From: Gammaproteobacteria bacterium | Lineage (GTDB): Bacteria > Pseudomonadota > Gammaproteobacteria > GCA-001735895 | Direction of reading: 5' to 3' | Assembly (NCBI GenBank): GCA_029882955.1 | Contig: JAOUJX010000126.1 | Coordinates: 1-10,104, forward strand | DNA length: 10,104 bases | In this document: positions 1-8,109 of the stretch, piece by piece | Layout of the letters: every line of letters begins with the position of its first letter | How positions within the stretch are numbered: position 1 is the first letter of the stretch | Program-made: the position numbers and the translations under genes | The notes under the pieces: model-generated | What the model was told of the DNA's origin: nothing | Databases searched by the model: none | The model's input: the letters and a program-made list of their open reading frames with translations, nothing else

Positions 1-455
1 GCCTCGGGACCATTATCGACGTCGAGCAGGATCGCATCGAACTTTTCTGCCTGATGCTTTAACAGGTCAGCGACGTCACCCGGCTGCACGCGAGTGCGGC
101 CATCATCTATTGGTCGTCCCGCGCATTGCCCCAGGGAGCCCCGGTTCCATTCGACTACGGCGGGCACCAGTTCTGCCACGATCACCTCGGCCGATTCCGG
201 CACGGTCCTGAGCACGGCTGCCAGCGTGAAGCCCATACCGAGACCGCCGACCAGGATGCGGGCATTTTCGACTGCGCTCAGACGGCGACAGGCAAGTTCG
301 GCCAGCACTTCTTCGGAGTGATGCATGCGGCTATTCATAAGGTCGCCGGGCACACCGGAGAGTCGAATAGCAAAATCATCATTACGCTGTAACAGGGTAA
401 GCTCTGTATCGCTAGCGGGAATAGTGGTGCGCTCGATTGTTATCCAGGGATCCAT
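1..455 (-). CDS. Spermidine synthase-like SAM-binding protein, N-terminal part (cut by window edge)
   Basis: The reading frame runs from ATG (453-455) off the left edge; 151 complete codons are visible. The protein has a class I SAM-dependent fold signature: the glycine-rich nucleotide loop VGGLGMGF at residues 69-76, an acidic end of strand 2 at VIVAELVPA (91-99, Glu95), GD at 126-127, and FDAILLDVDNGPE at 139-151. This pattern matches the polyamine aminopropyltransferase-like proteins often annotated as spermidine synthase in proteobacteria. True aminopropyltransferases usually have a D-S-T-D type active-site loop where this protein has LDVDNGP, so a methyltransferase or unknown role is as likely as spermidine synthesis. 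It diverges from the FIST gene across 146 bases. The fold is fairly sure; the substrate is not. Confidence 0.75.
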   Translation of the reverse strand, partial: MDPWITIERTTIPASDTELTLLQRNDDFAIRLSGVPGDLMNSRMHHSEEVLAELACRRLSAVENARILVGGLGMGFTLAAVLRTVPESAEVIVAELVPAVVEWNRGSLGQCAGRPIDDGRTRVQPGDVADLLKHQAEKFDAILLDVDNGPE

Positions 456-566
456 AGGGGCGTCAAAGTGGCTCGATTATTACGTCGGGTACGATATCAC
501 GAATCAGCACAACCGCGGGATAACAGACGAGTTACAGAATTTTCGTCCCGCCGATCAAAACCCGAT

Positions 567-595
567 ATGACGTCTCATTTCCCCTGAGGTACACT
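567..595 (+). promoter_or_regulatory. Candidate sigma70 promoter for the FIST gene, very close to its start codon
   Basis: A -35-like ATGACG (567-572, 4 of 6 to TTGACA) and a -10-like TACACT (590-595, 4 of 6 to TATAAT) are separated by exactly 17 bases. Transcription would be expected about 6-7 bases past the -10 box, at about 601-603, on top of the ATG at 602. A weak GAGG at 586-589 lies inside the promoter spacer and would then not be transcribed. This is a prediction from consensus matching only. Confidence 0.4.
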
Positions 596-601
596 ACCGC
601 C

Positions 602-1723
602 ATGATGAAACAGTTCCTACTCGCTCAAAGCGCTGGTCACAATTCCGACGATTTACTGGCCGACTGTTTAAACCAGCTGGGTAGCATTCCACCTGAGGCC
701 AATTTTGGCTTCTTATATCTCAGCGATCAGTTAGCGAGTGCGGCCGAGTTCATTTTAAATCGGTTAAAACAGGCAACCGATATCGAATACTGGATTGGTA
801 CTGTCGGCATTGGCGTTATCGCCAGCAATACCGAATTTTACGATGAGCCGGCGATGGTAGTGATGCTGGCAGATTTTAATGAGGCCGATTTTCATATCCT
901 GCCTAACTTTATTACCGATACAACCGCCTTATCGGGTGAGCTGGCCCACTGGTGCCAGGCTAACGATTTCAATGTCGGACTGTTACATGCCGACCCGACC
1001 AACCCGGCAACGCCGACATTATTAAGCCAATTAGGCGAAGACATCCCGACGGCTTTTCTGGTGGGTGGTATTACCTCGTCGCGTGGGGCCAATATTCAAT
1101 TTGCCACCGAAGCCCTGCATGGCGGCATTAGCGGTGTACTGTTTTCGCAGGCGGTGCCAATTAAGACCAACCTGACCCAGGGTTGCACGCCAATCGGTAA
1201 GCGTCACGTCGTCACCCAGTGCGATGATAACCTTATTCATAGTCTCGATAACCGCCCGGCACTTGATGTGTTGACCGAGGATGCCGGTGACACCATTGCG
1301 CAGGACTGGCAACAGGCGGCTAACTATATTTTTGCGGGCATCGTGAATAAGAGCTCGGACCTGGACGACTACTCGATCCGGCAGTTGATCGGTATCGATA
1401 CCGAGGAAAAAGTCATCGCTATCGGTGACTACCTGCAACATAACGATGAGATCATTTTCTGCCGCCGTGACGGTAACTCTGCGATGGAAGATATGGATCG
1501 CATGCTGTTAGAGCTTAAACTGCGCCTTAACTCGCCGATCAGGGGCGGGGTTTATGTTTCCTGCCTGGGCCGTGGCAGGCATCAGTTTGGAAACGATTCG
1601 CAGGAGGTACGTTTTATCCATTCGGTGCTGGGAGACTTTCCGCTGGTTGGCTTTTTTGCCAATGGCGAGATTCATAAGAATTCGTTATATAGTTTTACTG
1701 GTGTTTTGACTTTGTTTGTTTAG
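602..1723 (+). CDS. FIST N-/C-domain sensory protein
   Basis: A 373-residue protein with FIST_N followed by FIST_C, the usual length for stand-alone bacterial FIST proteins. FIST_N covers roughly residues 30-190: WIGTVGIGV (64-72), FLVGGITSS (152-160) and GGISGVLFS (174-182). FIST_C begins near 195 with the typical GCTPIG then C-D-N-L-I-H-S-L-D and PAL (194-221). It ends with GGVYVSCLGRG (315-325) and GDFPLVGFFANGEI (344-357), the ligand-pocket end typical of the domain. FIST domains are thought to bind small ligands such as amino acids and often couple to signalling proteins; here there is no attached output domain and no kinase or cyclase next door, so the signal partner is unknown. A second in-frame ATG lies at 605. 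No signal peptide or membrane segment is seen, so it is probably cytoplasmic. Confidence 0.88.
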   Translation: MMKQFLLAQSAGHNSDDLLADCLNQLGSIPPEANFGFLYLSDQLASAAEFILNRLKQATDIEYWIGTVGIGVIASNTEFYDEPAMVVMLADFNEADFHILPNFITDTTALSGELAHWCQANDFNVGLLHADPTNPATPTLLSQLGEDIPTAFLVGGITSSRGANIQFATEALHGGISGVLFSQAVPIKTNLTQGCTPIGKRHVVTQCDDNLIHSLDNRPALDVLTEDAGDTIAQDWQQAANYIFAGIVNKSSDLDDYSIRQLIGIDTEEKVIAIGDYLQHNDEIIFCRRDGNSAMEDMDRMLLELKLRLNSPIRGGVYVSCLGRGRHQFGNDSQEVRFIHSVLGDFPLVGFFANGEIHKNSLYSFTGVLTLFV

Positions 1724-1743
1724 AAACATTACCCGGTTAAGAA

Positions 1744-1782
1744 TGTTCGGTTACGCCTTTGGTTGGGTTACACCAACCTACA
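1744..1782. repeat. Short palindromic intergenic repeat between convergent genes
   Basis: The 39-base element begins TGTTCGGTTACGC and ends ACACCAACCTACA, so its ends form an imperfect inverted repeat. Inside it is a perfect 6-bp stem, GGTTGG (1761-1766) with CCAACC (1773-1778), around the loop GTTACA. The pattern TGTTGGGTTACGC...CCAACCTACA is one I remember as a dispersed intergenic repeat in many proteobacteria; this copy would be slightly degenerate. It may also help end transcription of the flanking convergent genes, but no T-tract directly follows the stem on either strand, so I do not call it a rho-independent terminator. Confidence 0.45.
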
Positions 1783-1789
1783 CAAGCCA

Positions 1790-2667
<878 letters not shown>

Positions 2668-2671
<4 letters not shown>

Positions 2672-3747
2672 GCTTCAGCCCCCTGTTCCACCGATTGTTC
2701 TGTACTGCGCAGGCGCTTAAGCACCACCAGGCATAGTATTGCTACCAGGGCGAGCACCAGGAAGAATAAATACTTGGGCATCACATCCCACCACCAGTCG
2801 AAAAATTTGGTGTAGATAAAAATCACGAAAAAGGTGACACCGGCATTAACCACATGCGCCCAGCCACGACGAATGCCGTACCAGATTAAAACGCCACTGA
2901 CGATAAATCCCGCCATTTGATAACTGCCTTCAACGAGGTCGGGATCAATGTTCAGGTAACTGGCATTACCCCAGTGCGCCAGCACCAGCATCGGCAATAG
3001 CAGGGTGACGATTCCGAAAATCCGGTAGGAAAGTGCAAAACCACTAAATCGCTGGTGGTCGACCCATTGGGGTAAAAAGAACAGCAAGATAGCGACCGGG
3101 AAAAAGTTTTCCGGCCTTTCGCCAAAATGAATCCAGTACATTCCGCTCCAGGCCCCTACCCGGGCAGATACGAAGGCGATAATGCATAACACGCCCGCAA
3201 CCTGAAGCAGGCGCACGTCGTAGGCATAAGCCAGTAACAGCGCCAGCGCCGACCAGACCAGCAGCGCTTTGTCGGAGGGCGTGATATTGAAAATCTGCCC
3301 GAACATCGCAATGTTAAGCACGAAGCAGGCGAAGGCGACGAGCCCGACCAATTTGGTGAAATATCCCGAAGAGTCCCTGCCCGCTACAATAACTGTAGCG
3401 ATGAAGCTGACAATCGATGCGGCAATGAGGACGACAACCTGGCTGGCCGTGCCGAGCTTGCCCCAGAACTGGTAAAACAGAAAAAATACGCTGGCAGCCA
3501 GTGCCACCGCGCCGAGCAAAGAGGCAATGCGCATACCCAGCGAGAGCTGCTTTTCCTGCTGGCTGTGGTCGATATCAAATTCACTGCGAAACTGATTCAG
3601 CAATACCTGATGATAGTCGGCGAGCGACGCCTGCTGTTCGGCGTTGAGGCTAAGCACCTGTGCGCGTGAAAGTTCGGACAGTTCCTGGTTAAAAGCAAGT
3701 ATTTGATCGACACGCTGCTGAGCGTCTGTTTTTGTTGTTGTATTCAT
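2668..3747 (-). CDS. DUF2157-like multi-spanning membrane protein
   Basis: A 359-residue protein. The first about 70 residues are hydrophilic and helical (repeated L, Q, E, S), then come about ten predicted membrane segments, roughly at 73-95, 102-122, 131-152, 160-176, 182-198, 214-228, 240-258, 277-291, 298-316 and 323-344. A cytoplasmic helical N-terminus before many short helices, and the closing F-I-Y-T-K-F-F-D-W-W-W-D...FFLVLALV region (310-334), resemble DUF2157-type proteins. No catalytic motif is visible. I chose ATG at 3745-3747; a 13-codon extension to 3786 would start with TTG and has no better ribosome site. Its stop overlaps the next gene's start (ATGA, 2668-2671), so the two proteins are probably made together. 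Function is unknown. Confidence 0.72.
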
Positions 3748-3985
3748 AGTGGTATCGATTCTGGGCGAATTATCAAGCGAATGCAATGAGAGCCGGGTTG
3801 CGCCCGCCGCTTGCCTGCACCAGTTTCGTCACCGGTCGTTGGTAGATGTCGTTGATTTTCACTTTTATTTTTATCGCTCTGTAATAGAATGCGCAGTAAT
3901 GGTTGGAGCAATTTTGTTGATATGTCAGCAGACTAAGGAAGTGCTCAATCAGGCAATGGATCATAGTGGTTAAACGGTAAGTAGC
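3748..3985. other. Divergent intergenic region, 238 bases
   Basis: This gap separates the minus-strand DUF2157/DUF4824 pair from the plus-strand desaturase operon and should hold promoters for both. It is locally AT-rich around 3851-3930. A TAGAAT (3885-3890) resembles a -10 box for the plus strand, but no convincing -35 lies 16-18 bases upstream, so I do not call a promoter. Short open frames on both strands here lack ribosome sites and familiar protein features. I see no clear operator palindrome. Confidence 0.5.
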
Positions 3986-5053
3986 ATGCCTGCAAATATG
4001 GACAATATTGAACAAATGCCGCCGACTGAACTGCCTCAAGTCGAGCCCGGCAATAGCGGTCGAACCGGCCGCGATCTTATCAATGCGACAGTCCCTTTTG
4101 CGTCTGAAAATGTGGCGAAGAGCTGGTGGTACGTGAGTTCGACATTCATCCTGATGATCGCTGCGCTGACTGGCGCGGGTATACTGCCCTGGTGGCCAGC
4201 ACGCTTAATGCTATCAGTGCTCGGCGCACTGCTGATGGTACGTGCCTTTATTACTTACCACGACTACATGCACGGCTCGATTCTACGCAATTCGCGCCTC
4301 GCCTGGATCCTGTTCCGTATTTACGCCGTCTTTGCGCTTACCCCACCTCGCTCCTGGCGCATTAGTCACAATTATCATCATGGGCACGTCGGCAAAATTA
4401 GTGCCGCGAGTATCGGCGCCTTCCCGCTGATCACCACAAAAATGTGGCAAGAGGCGTCGCCTGGTGAGCGCTTTTCCTATCGCTTCCAACGGCATCCACT
4501 GGTGGTTCTATCTGGTTACATCACGGTTTTCGCCTTTAGCATTTGCGTACTACCGTTACTGCGAGACCCGGTAAAATCCTGGGACTCTGCCCTGATACTG
4601 CTTGGCCACTGCGCACTGATCAGTTTTTTATGGGTATTCGGTGGTTTCGACGGGGTCTTCTTTGCCATGTTGCTACCCGTGGCCATTGCTTCTGCACTGG
4701 GCAGTTATTTATTTTTCGCCCAGCATAGTTTTAAACGCATGCATGTCATTTCACCCGAATCATGGACCTACTACCGGGCCGCACTTGAATCTTCAAGTTT
4801 CATGCGGCTCAACAGACTGATGCAGTGGTTTACCGGTAATATCGGTTATCACCACATCCATCACCTCAATATCCGCATTCCGTTTTATCGCCTGCCCGAA
4901 ACCATGGCGGCCATACCCGAACTTCAGTCGCCGGTAACTACTTCACTGGCACCGAAGGATATTATTGACTGCTTCAACGCCGCCCTCTGGGACGAAGACC
5001 TTCAGCGCATGGTGTCTTATCGCGAAGCGGGCTATCATCGCAACTGTCCATGA
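3986..5053 (+). CDS. Membrane fatty acid desaturase (three histidine boxes)
   Basis: A 355-residue integral-membrane di-iron desaturase (fatty acid desaturase family). It has all three histidine boxes: HDYMH (92-96), HNYHH followed by G-H (128-134), and HHIHH (289-293). FFAQHSF (243-249) is also present. Hydrophobic segments lie near 48-68, 72-90, 171-191, 203-217 and 223-245, consistent with two hairpins bracketing a cytoplasmic active site. The family inserts a cis double bond into an acyl chain using O2 and electrons from a ferredoxin or cytochrome b5-type donor; no donor gene is seen here. The regiospecificity cannot be read from sequence. Start: ATG at 3986 with only a weak GGTAAG upstream; ATG at 3998 is an alternative. 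Its stop overlaps the ligase start by ATGA (5050-5053). Confidence 0.92.
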   Translation: MPANMDNIEQMPPTELPQVEPGNSGRTGRDLINATVPFASENVAKSWWYVSSTFILMIAALTGAGILPWWPARLMLSVLGALLMVRAFITYHDYMHGSILRNSRLAWILFRIYAVFALTPPRSWRISHNYHHGHVGKISAASIGAFPLITTKMWQEASPGERFSYRFQRHPLVVLSGYITVFAFSICVLPLLRDPVKSWDSALILLGHCALISFLWVFGGFDGVFFAMLLPVAIASALGSYLFFAQHSFKRMHVISPESWTYYRAALESSSFMRLNRLMQWFTGNIGYHHIHHLNIRIPFYRLPETMAAIPELQSPVTTSLAPKDIIDCFNAALWDEDLQRMVSYREAGYHRNCP

Positions 5054-6645
5054 ATCTTTCTCAGCTAGTCGCAGACCGTGCAAAACAATATAAAGATAAA
5101 CCTTTTCTCCTGTTTGAGCGTCAGCCGGTAACGGCTACGTCTGCAACTAGCGCCATAGCGCTATTTCAACAAACCCTGACCTTCCAGGAACTGGATGATC
5201 GCGTAAACCAGGCCTGCCATTATCTCTCCGGGCTGGGCCTGTCCCGGGGTGATGTTTTCAATCTACATCTACCAAACTGTCCGGGCTTTATAATTTTATG
5301 GTTTGCCGCAGCGCGTCTTGGCGCGGTAATGATGCCGACTAATGTTCTGTCCTCCGCGGCAGAACTGGCTTATCTGATAGATCATTCGAACTCGACTGTT
5401 TCTTTTACCACGGCGGACCATCTCACTGCTCTTCGCCAATGCCAGCGTGAGGGCGGCTGTCTCAAATCCATTATCTTATGCGATCCCTATACCGATACAC
5501 CCGACGAAAAATCGTTTGAAGCGCAGTTACCTGCACAGGCACTGACGCCCTGGAACAACCCGGTATCCGACACCGATATGGTCGCCATCATGTATACCTC
5601 GGGGACGACTTCTAAACCAAAGGGGGTGATGGTTAGTCATGCCAATTATCTCACCGCTGGCCAGACCGTGGCCGATGCGGTCGAGCTCGGCGAACATGAC
5701 CGGCAATTTGTGGTACTGCCATTGTTTCATGGTAATGCGCAATATTATTCGATTATGAGCGCGTTGCTGCGTGGCGCAAGTGCCGCGTTAATGGATCGTT
5801 TTTCGGCGAGCCGGTATTTCGACCGGTGCATCGAATATAACTGTACCGTGGCCAGCCTCTTCGCAGCACCGATGCGGATGATTCTGGCTCAGCAGAACAA
5901 CCCGGCGCAGCGGGATAACCGGTTACGGATCGTAATCTACGCGCAAAATTTGACCGGGCAGCAAATGCAGGACTGGCAGCGAAGGTTCGATGCGCCGCTG
6001 GCGCAGATATGGGGTATGACCGAGACTATGGGCCCGCCATTGATGAATCCCCTGCACGGCGAAAGACGCAACTGGACCGTGGGGAAGCCCAGCGGTAACT
6101 ATGAAATCGCATTAGTGGATGAATCGGGCAAGTCGGTTAAAACCGGGCAGGAAGGCGAGATCATAGTGAAGGGTATTCCAGGCAGGACCATCATGGCTGG
6201 CTATTTTAAAAATCCGCTGGCGACTGCAGAGACCATTCGCGATAACTGGCTCCACACCGGTGACAATGCGGTTAGAGATGAAGAAGGATTTTACCGTTTT
6301 GTTGACCGCAAGAAGGATATGATCAAGCGTTCGGGTGAAAACATTTCTGCGGGCGAAGTCGAAAATGTCCTGCTACAACACCCGGCAGTTTTCGAATGCG
6401 CGGTGATTGGCCTGCCGGACGCAATCAGAGACGAATCGATTGTTGCCGTGGTGGTGCCGAAACAGGGTCAATCTGTCGAAGCAGATACGCTCATCGAGTT
6501 CTGTGCAGACAGACTGGCCAGCTTTAGAGTACCGCAGCAAGTGGTTTTCTCGGAAACATTGCCCAAGACTTCTGTCGGTAAAATTCAGAAGCATTTAATC
6601 CGCGATGGCCTGATGGCAGCCCCGTCTATCCCCTCGCCAATTTGA
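5050..6645 (+). CDS. Acyl-CoA synthetase / AMP-binding ligase (FadD/CaiC-like)
   Basis: A complete 531-residue class I adenylate-forming enzyme. Visible core motifs are the P-loop YTSGTTSKPKG (182-192), the adenine-site motif GMTET (322-326), LHTGD (401-405) with the ribose-binding Asp405, the hinge region DRKKDMIKRSGENIS (419-433), and the C-terminal catalytic lysine in KTSVGKIQK (Lys511 at 506-514). These are the residues needed for carboxylate adenylation and thioester formation, so it should be active. The likely reaction is carboxylate + ATP + CoA to acyl-CoA + AMP + PPi. Chain length and substrate cannot be read, but coupling to the desaturase by an ATGA overlap favours a fatty acid. 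No membrane segment is seen; it is probably cytoplasmic. Confidence 0.93.
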   Translation: MNLSQLVADRAKQYKDKPFLLFERQPVTATSATSAIALFQQTLTFQELDDRVNQACHYLSGLGLSRGDVFNLHLPNCPGFIILWFAAARLGAVMMPTNVLSSAAELAYLIDHSNSTVSFTTADHLTALRQCQREGGCLKSIILCDPYTDTPDEKSFEAQLPAQALTPWNNPVSDTDMVAIMYTSGTTSKPKGVMVSHANYLTAGQTVADAVELGEHDRQFVVLPLFHGNAQYYSIMSALLRGASAALMDRFSASRYFDRCIEYNCTVASLFAAPMRMILAQQNNPAQRDNRLRIVIYAQNLTGQQMQDWQRRFDAPLAQIWGMTETMGPPLMNPLHGERRNWTVGKPSGNYEIALVDESGKSVKTGQEGEIIVKGIPGRTIMAGYFKNPLATAETIRDNWLHTGDNAVRDEEGFYRFVDRKKDMIKRSGENISAGEVENVLLQHPAVFECAVIGLPDAIRDESIVAVVVPKQGQSVEADTLIEFCADRLASFRVPQQVVFSETLPKTSVGKIQKHLIRDGLMAAPSIPSPI

Positions 6646-6686
6646 TTTTTCGGCGACAGAGGTATAGCGTTATCGATACGTAATAT

Positions 6687-6692
6687 AAGGAG
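6687..6692 (+). promoter_or_regulatory. Strong Shine-Dalgarno site of the DsrC-like gene
   Basis: AAGGAG lies six bases upstream of the ATG at 6699. It is much stronger than the sites before the desaturase and ligase, suggesting that the small protein is made in greater amounts than the two enzymes if all three share one message. Confidence 0.85.
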
Positions 6693-6698
6693 ACTCAA

Positions 6699-7022
6699 AT
6701 GACACAATCAATTGAATCATTTCCAAACGCTCCCGCAGACTGGTCGCCCGAGCTTGCCAGACAAATTGCCGAAGAGGATGGTCTCGAGCTAACCGACGAT
6801 CACTGGCAGGTCATTAGAGCGCTGCAGGAATACTACGACAAAGTCGAATATCCGAAACTACGTCAGGTGAAGGATGCGCTCGACGAGATGTTTCACTCCA
6901 AAGGCGGCATAAAATACCTGCACCAGGTTATCCCCACGGGGCCGATTGCTGGTGGATGCAAACTGGCGGGTCTGGAGGTGCCGGCGGGTGCGGTGGATAA
7001 GTCGTTTGGCAGTGTGGCCTGA
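6699..7022 (+). CDS. DsrC/TusE-like protein lacking the C-terminal catalytic cysteine
   Basis: A 107-residue protein of the DsrC/TusE/DsvC family. Family marks are D14-W-S at the N-terminus, LTDDHWQVIRALQEYY (31-46), the R55 region, KGGIKYLHQVIPTGP (68-82) and GGCKLAGLEVPAGAV (85-99). In DsrC two cysteines lie eleven positions apart near the end, and in TusE only the last one remains, next to the C-terminal residue. Here Cys87 matches the upstream cysteine (CysA), but the position of the last cysteine (CysB) is Ala98, and the chain continues by eight residues beyond the usual end (DKSFGSVA). CysB carries the persulfide or trisulfide in characterised members, so classical sulfur transfer is unlikely. 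It lies 53 bases after the ligase and just before a terminator, so it probably closes the desaturase operon. Confidence 0.88.
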   Translation: MTQSIESFPNAPADWSPELARQIAEEDGLELTDDHWQVIRALQEYYDKVEYPKLRQVKDALDEMFHSKGGIKYLHQVIPTGPIAGGCKLAGLEVPAGAVDKSFGSVA

Positions 7023-7028
7023 CAGAAA

Positions 7029-7056
7029 AAAGGGGCGCTATCAATGGCGCCCCTTT
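7029..7056. terminator. Bidirectional intrinsic terminator
   Basis: GGGGCGC (7032-7038) pairs perfectly with GCGCCCC (7047-7053) around an 8-base loop, and is extended by AAA (7029-7031) with TTT (7054-7056). An A-tract (7026-7031) precedes the stem and T-rich TTTGCTTT follows, so the hairpin can work in both directions. It ends the desaturase operon (stop at 7020-7022) and the convergent PdxH operon (stop at 7060-7062), with four bases from the stem to the latter. Confidence 0.88.
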
Positions 7057-7059
7057 GCT

Positions 7060-8088
7060 TTACACCCCTGCGGCGAAGGCTTCGAGCCTGTCGATTAATT
7101 CCTGCGGCACGACAACGCCATTTTTTTCGGCATTTTGCTTCGAGTCGTGGCGCCGAACACCGGGCAGTCGCACACCGGGTTCGTTTGCCAGGGCGCTTAA
7201 CATGGTTTCGATCCGTTGGGCGTAGGCTTCGTCGCCACCCGGGGCAAAGCTACCCGGATCGATGGCGATAAAAAACTGTCCGACTTTGGGCTCACCGCCC
7301 GTGTTGTTTTTAAATACCGGGGCCTGGAAGGAGCAGTTCGGACCGCTTAAAACACCTGCCAGCAAATCCACCAGCATACCCAGCAGCATGCCTTTATAGC
7401 CTCCGGCTGGTGCCAGTGCACCGCCATTGATAACCGCGTCCGGATCTTCGGTAAGATTACCGTCCCGGTCGTAACCCCAGCCCAGCGGAATCGGCTCACC
7501 ATCTGCTGCTGCTTTCTTGATGGTCACCAATGCCACCTGACTGGTGGCCATGTCGGCGACTATCGGCGGCTTGCCTGTCCGGGGCACGGCAAAGGCCATC
7601 GGATTGGTACCGAAGAAAGGACTGGCACCCGGTGCCGGAGCCACTGCCGAGGGTGAATTAGCGAATCCCAGGCCGATCAAACCTTTGGCTGCCATACGCG
7701 CGACGAACCAGCCAACCACACCTGCCGAATAGGAATCGACAATAGAGAGTGCGGCGATCCCCTGCTTTTTCGCCAGCGCATAAAAATCGGCTTCGGCTTC
7801 GGCATAGGCTGCATGGGCGAAGCCACTATCAGAATTGGAGCGAAGCGCCGACGGTGCAATCTGCTGGTGGGATGGACTGGCATCCTTATTCAACTTTCCA
7901 ACCTGAAGATGCCCGCAGTACAAGGGCAGGTAGCCCAGGCCAACGGTGCGAATACCATCGCATTCGGCATCGACCACCGACTGCACAGCCAGGTCGAGTT
8001 GCTGACCATAAGCGCCGCAGGCAGCGAGCGCTCGACGAGTTAGATCGTCGACCTGCTGCAGGCTGAGGGTTTGATTATTGTTCGTCAT
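7060..8088 (-). CDS. Ldh_2-family NAD(P)-dependent oxidoreductase with altered catalytic motifs
   Basis: A 342-residue protein of the malate/L-lactate dehydrogenase family (YiaK, AllD, DpkA and ComC relatives). The coenzyme-binding half is well preserved: GLIGLGFANSPSAVAP (136-151), FFGTNPMAFAVP (158-169), VADMATSQVA (177-186), PLGWGYDRDGN (201-211) and APAGGYKGMLLGML (226-239). The expected N-terminal G-x-x-S-H-G motif reads GIRTVG (45-50) and the expected N-S-x-H-F-G motif reads DSYSAG (118-123), so both usual catalytic histidines are missing. Relatives reduce 2-oxo acids or cyclic imines; substrate and even activity are uncertain here. It is the last gene of the minus-strand operon, 21 bases after the DUF2214 gene, and reads into the shared terminator. 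Confidence 0.82.
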   Translation of the reverse strand: MTNNNQTLSLQQVDDLTRRALAACGAYGQQLDLAVQSVVDAECDGIRTVGLGYLPLYCGHLQVGKLNKDASPSHQQIAPSALRSNSDSGFAHAAYAEAEADFYALAKKQGIAALSIVDSYSAGVVGWFVARMAAKGLIGLGFANSPSAVAPAPGASPFFGTNPMAFAVPRTGKPPIVADMATSQVALVTIKKAAADGEPIPLGWGYDRDGNLTEDPDAVINGGALAPAGGYKGMLLGMLVDLLAGVLSGPNCSFQAPVFKNNTGGEPKVGQFFIAIDPGSFAPGGDEAYAQRIETMLSALANEPGVRLPGVRRHDSKQNAEKNGVVVPQELIDRLEAFAAGV

Positions 8089-8109
8089 AAATTTCCCAGT
8101 TGAATGTAA

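Noticed and set aside
94..570. Three plus-strand frames at the left edge
   Set aside because: They overlap the minus-strand SAM-binding gene, which shows clear motifs, or fill the intergenic gap, and lack familiar protein features.
1761..1778. Hairpin considered as a rho-independent terminator
   Set aside because: The stem is only six base pairs and is not directly followed by a T-tract on either strand.
3748..3786. Upstream extension of the DUF2157-like gene
   Set aside because: It would start at TTG (3784-3786) with no ribosome site, while an ATG lies 13 codons downstream.
3885..3890. TAGAAT as -10 box of the desaturase operon
   Set aside because: No -35-like hexamer at 16-18 bases upstream; the match alone is expected by chance in AT-rich DNA.
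3773..4039. Minus-strand 88-codon frame across the intergenic region
   Set aside because: No ribosome site or recognisable domain, and it runs into the start of the desaturase on the other strand.
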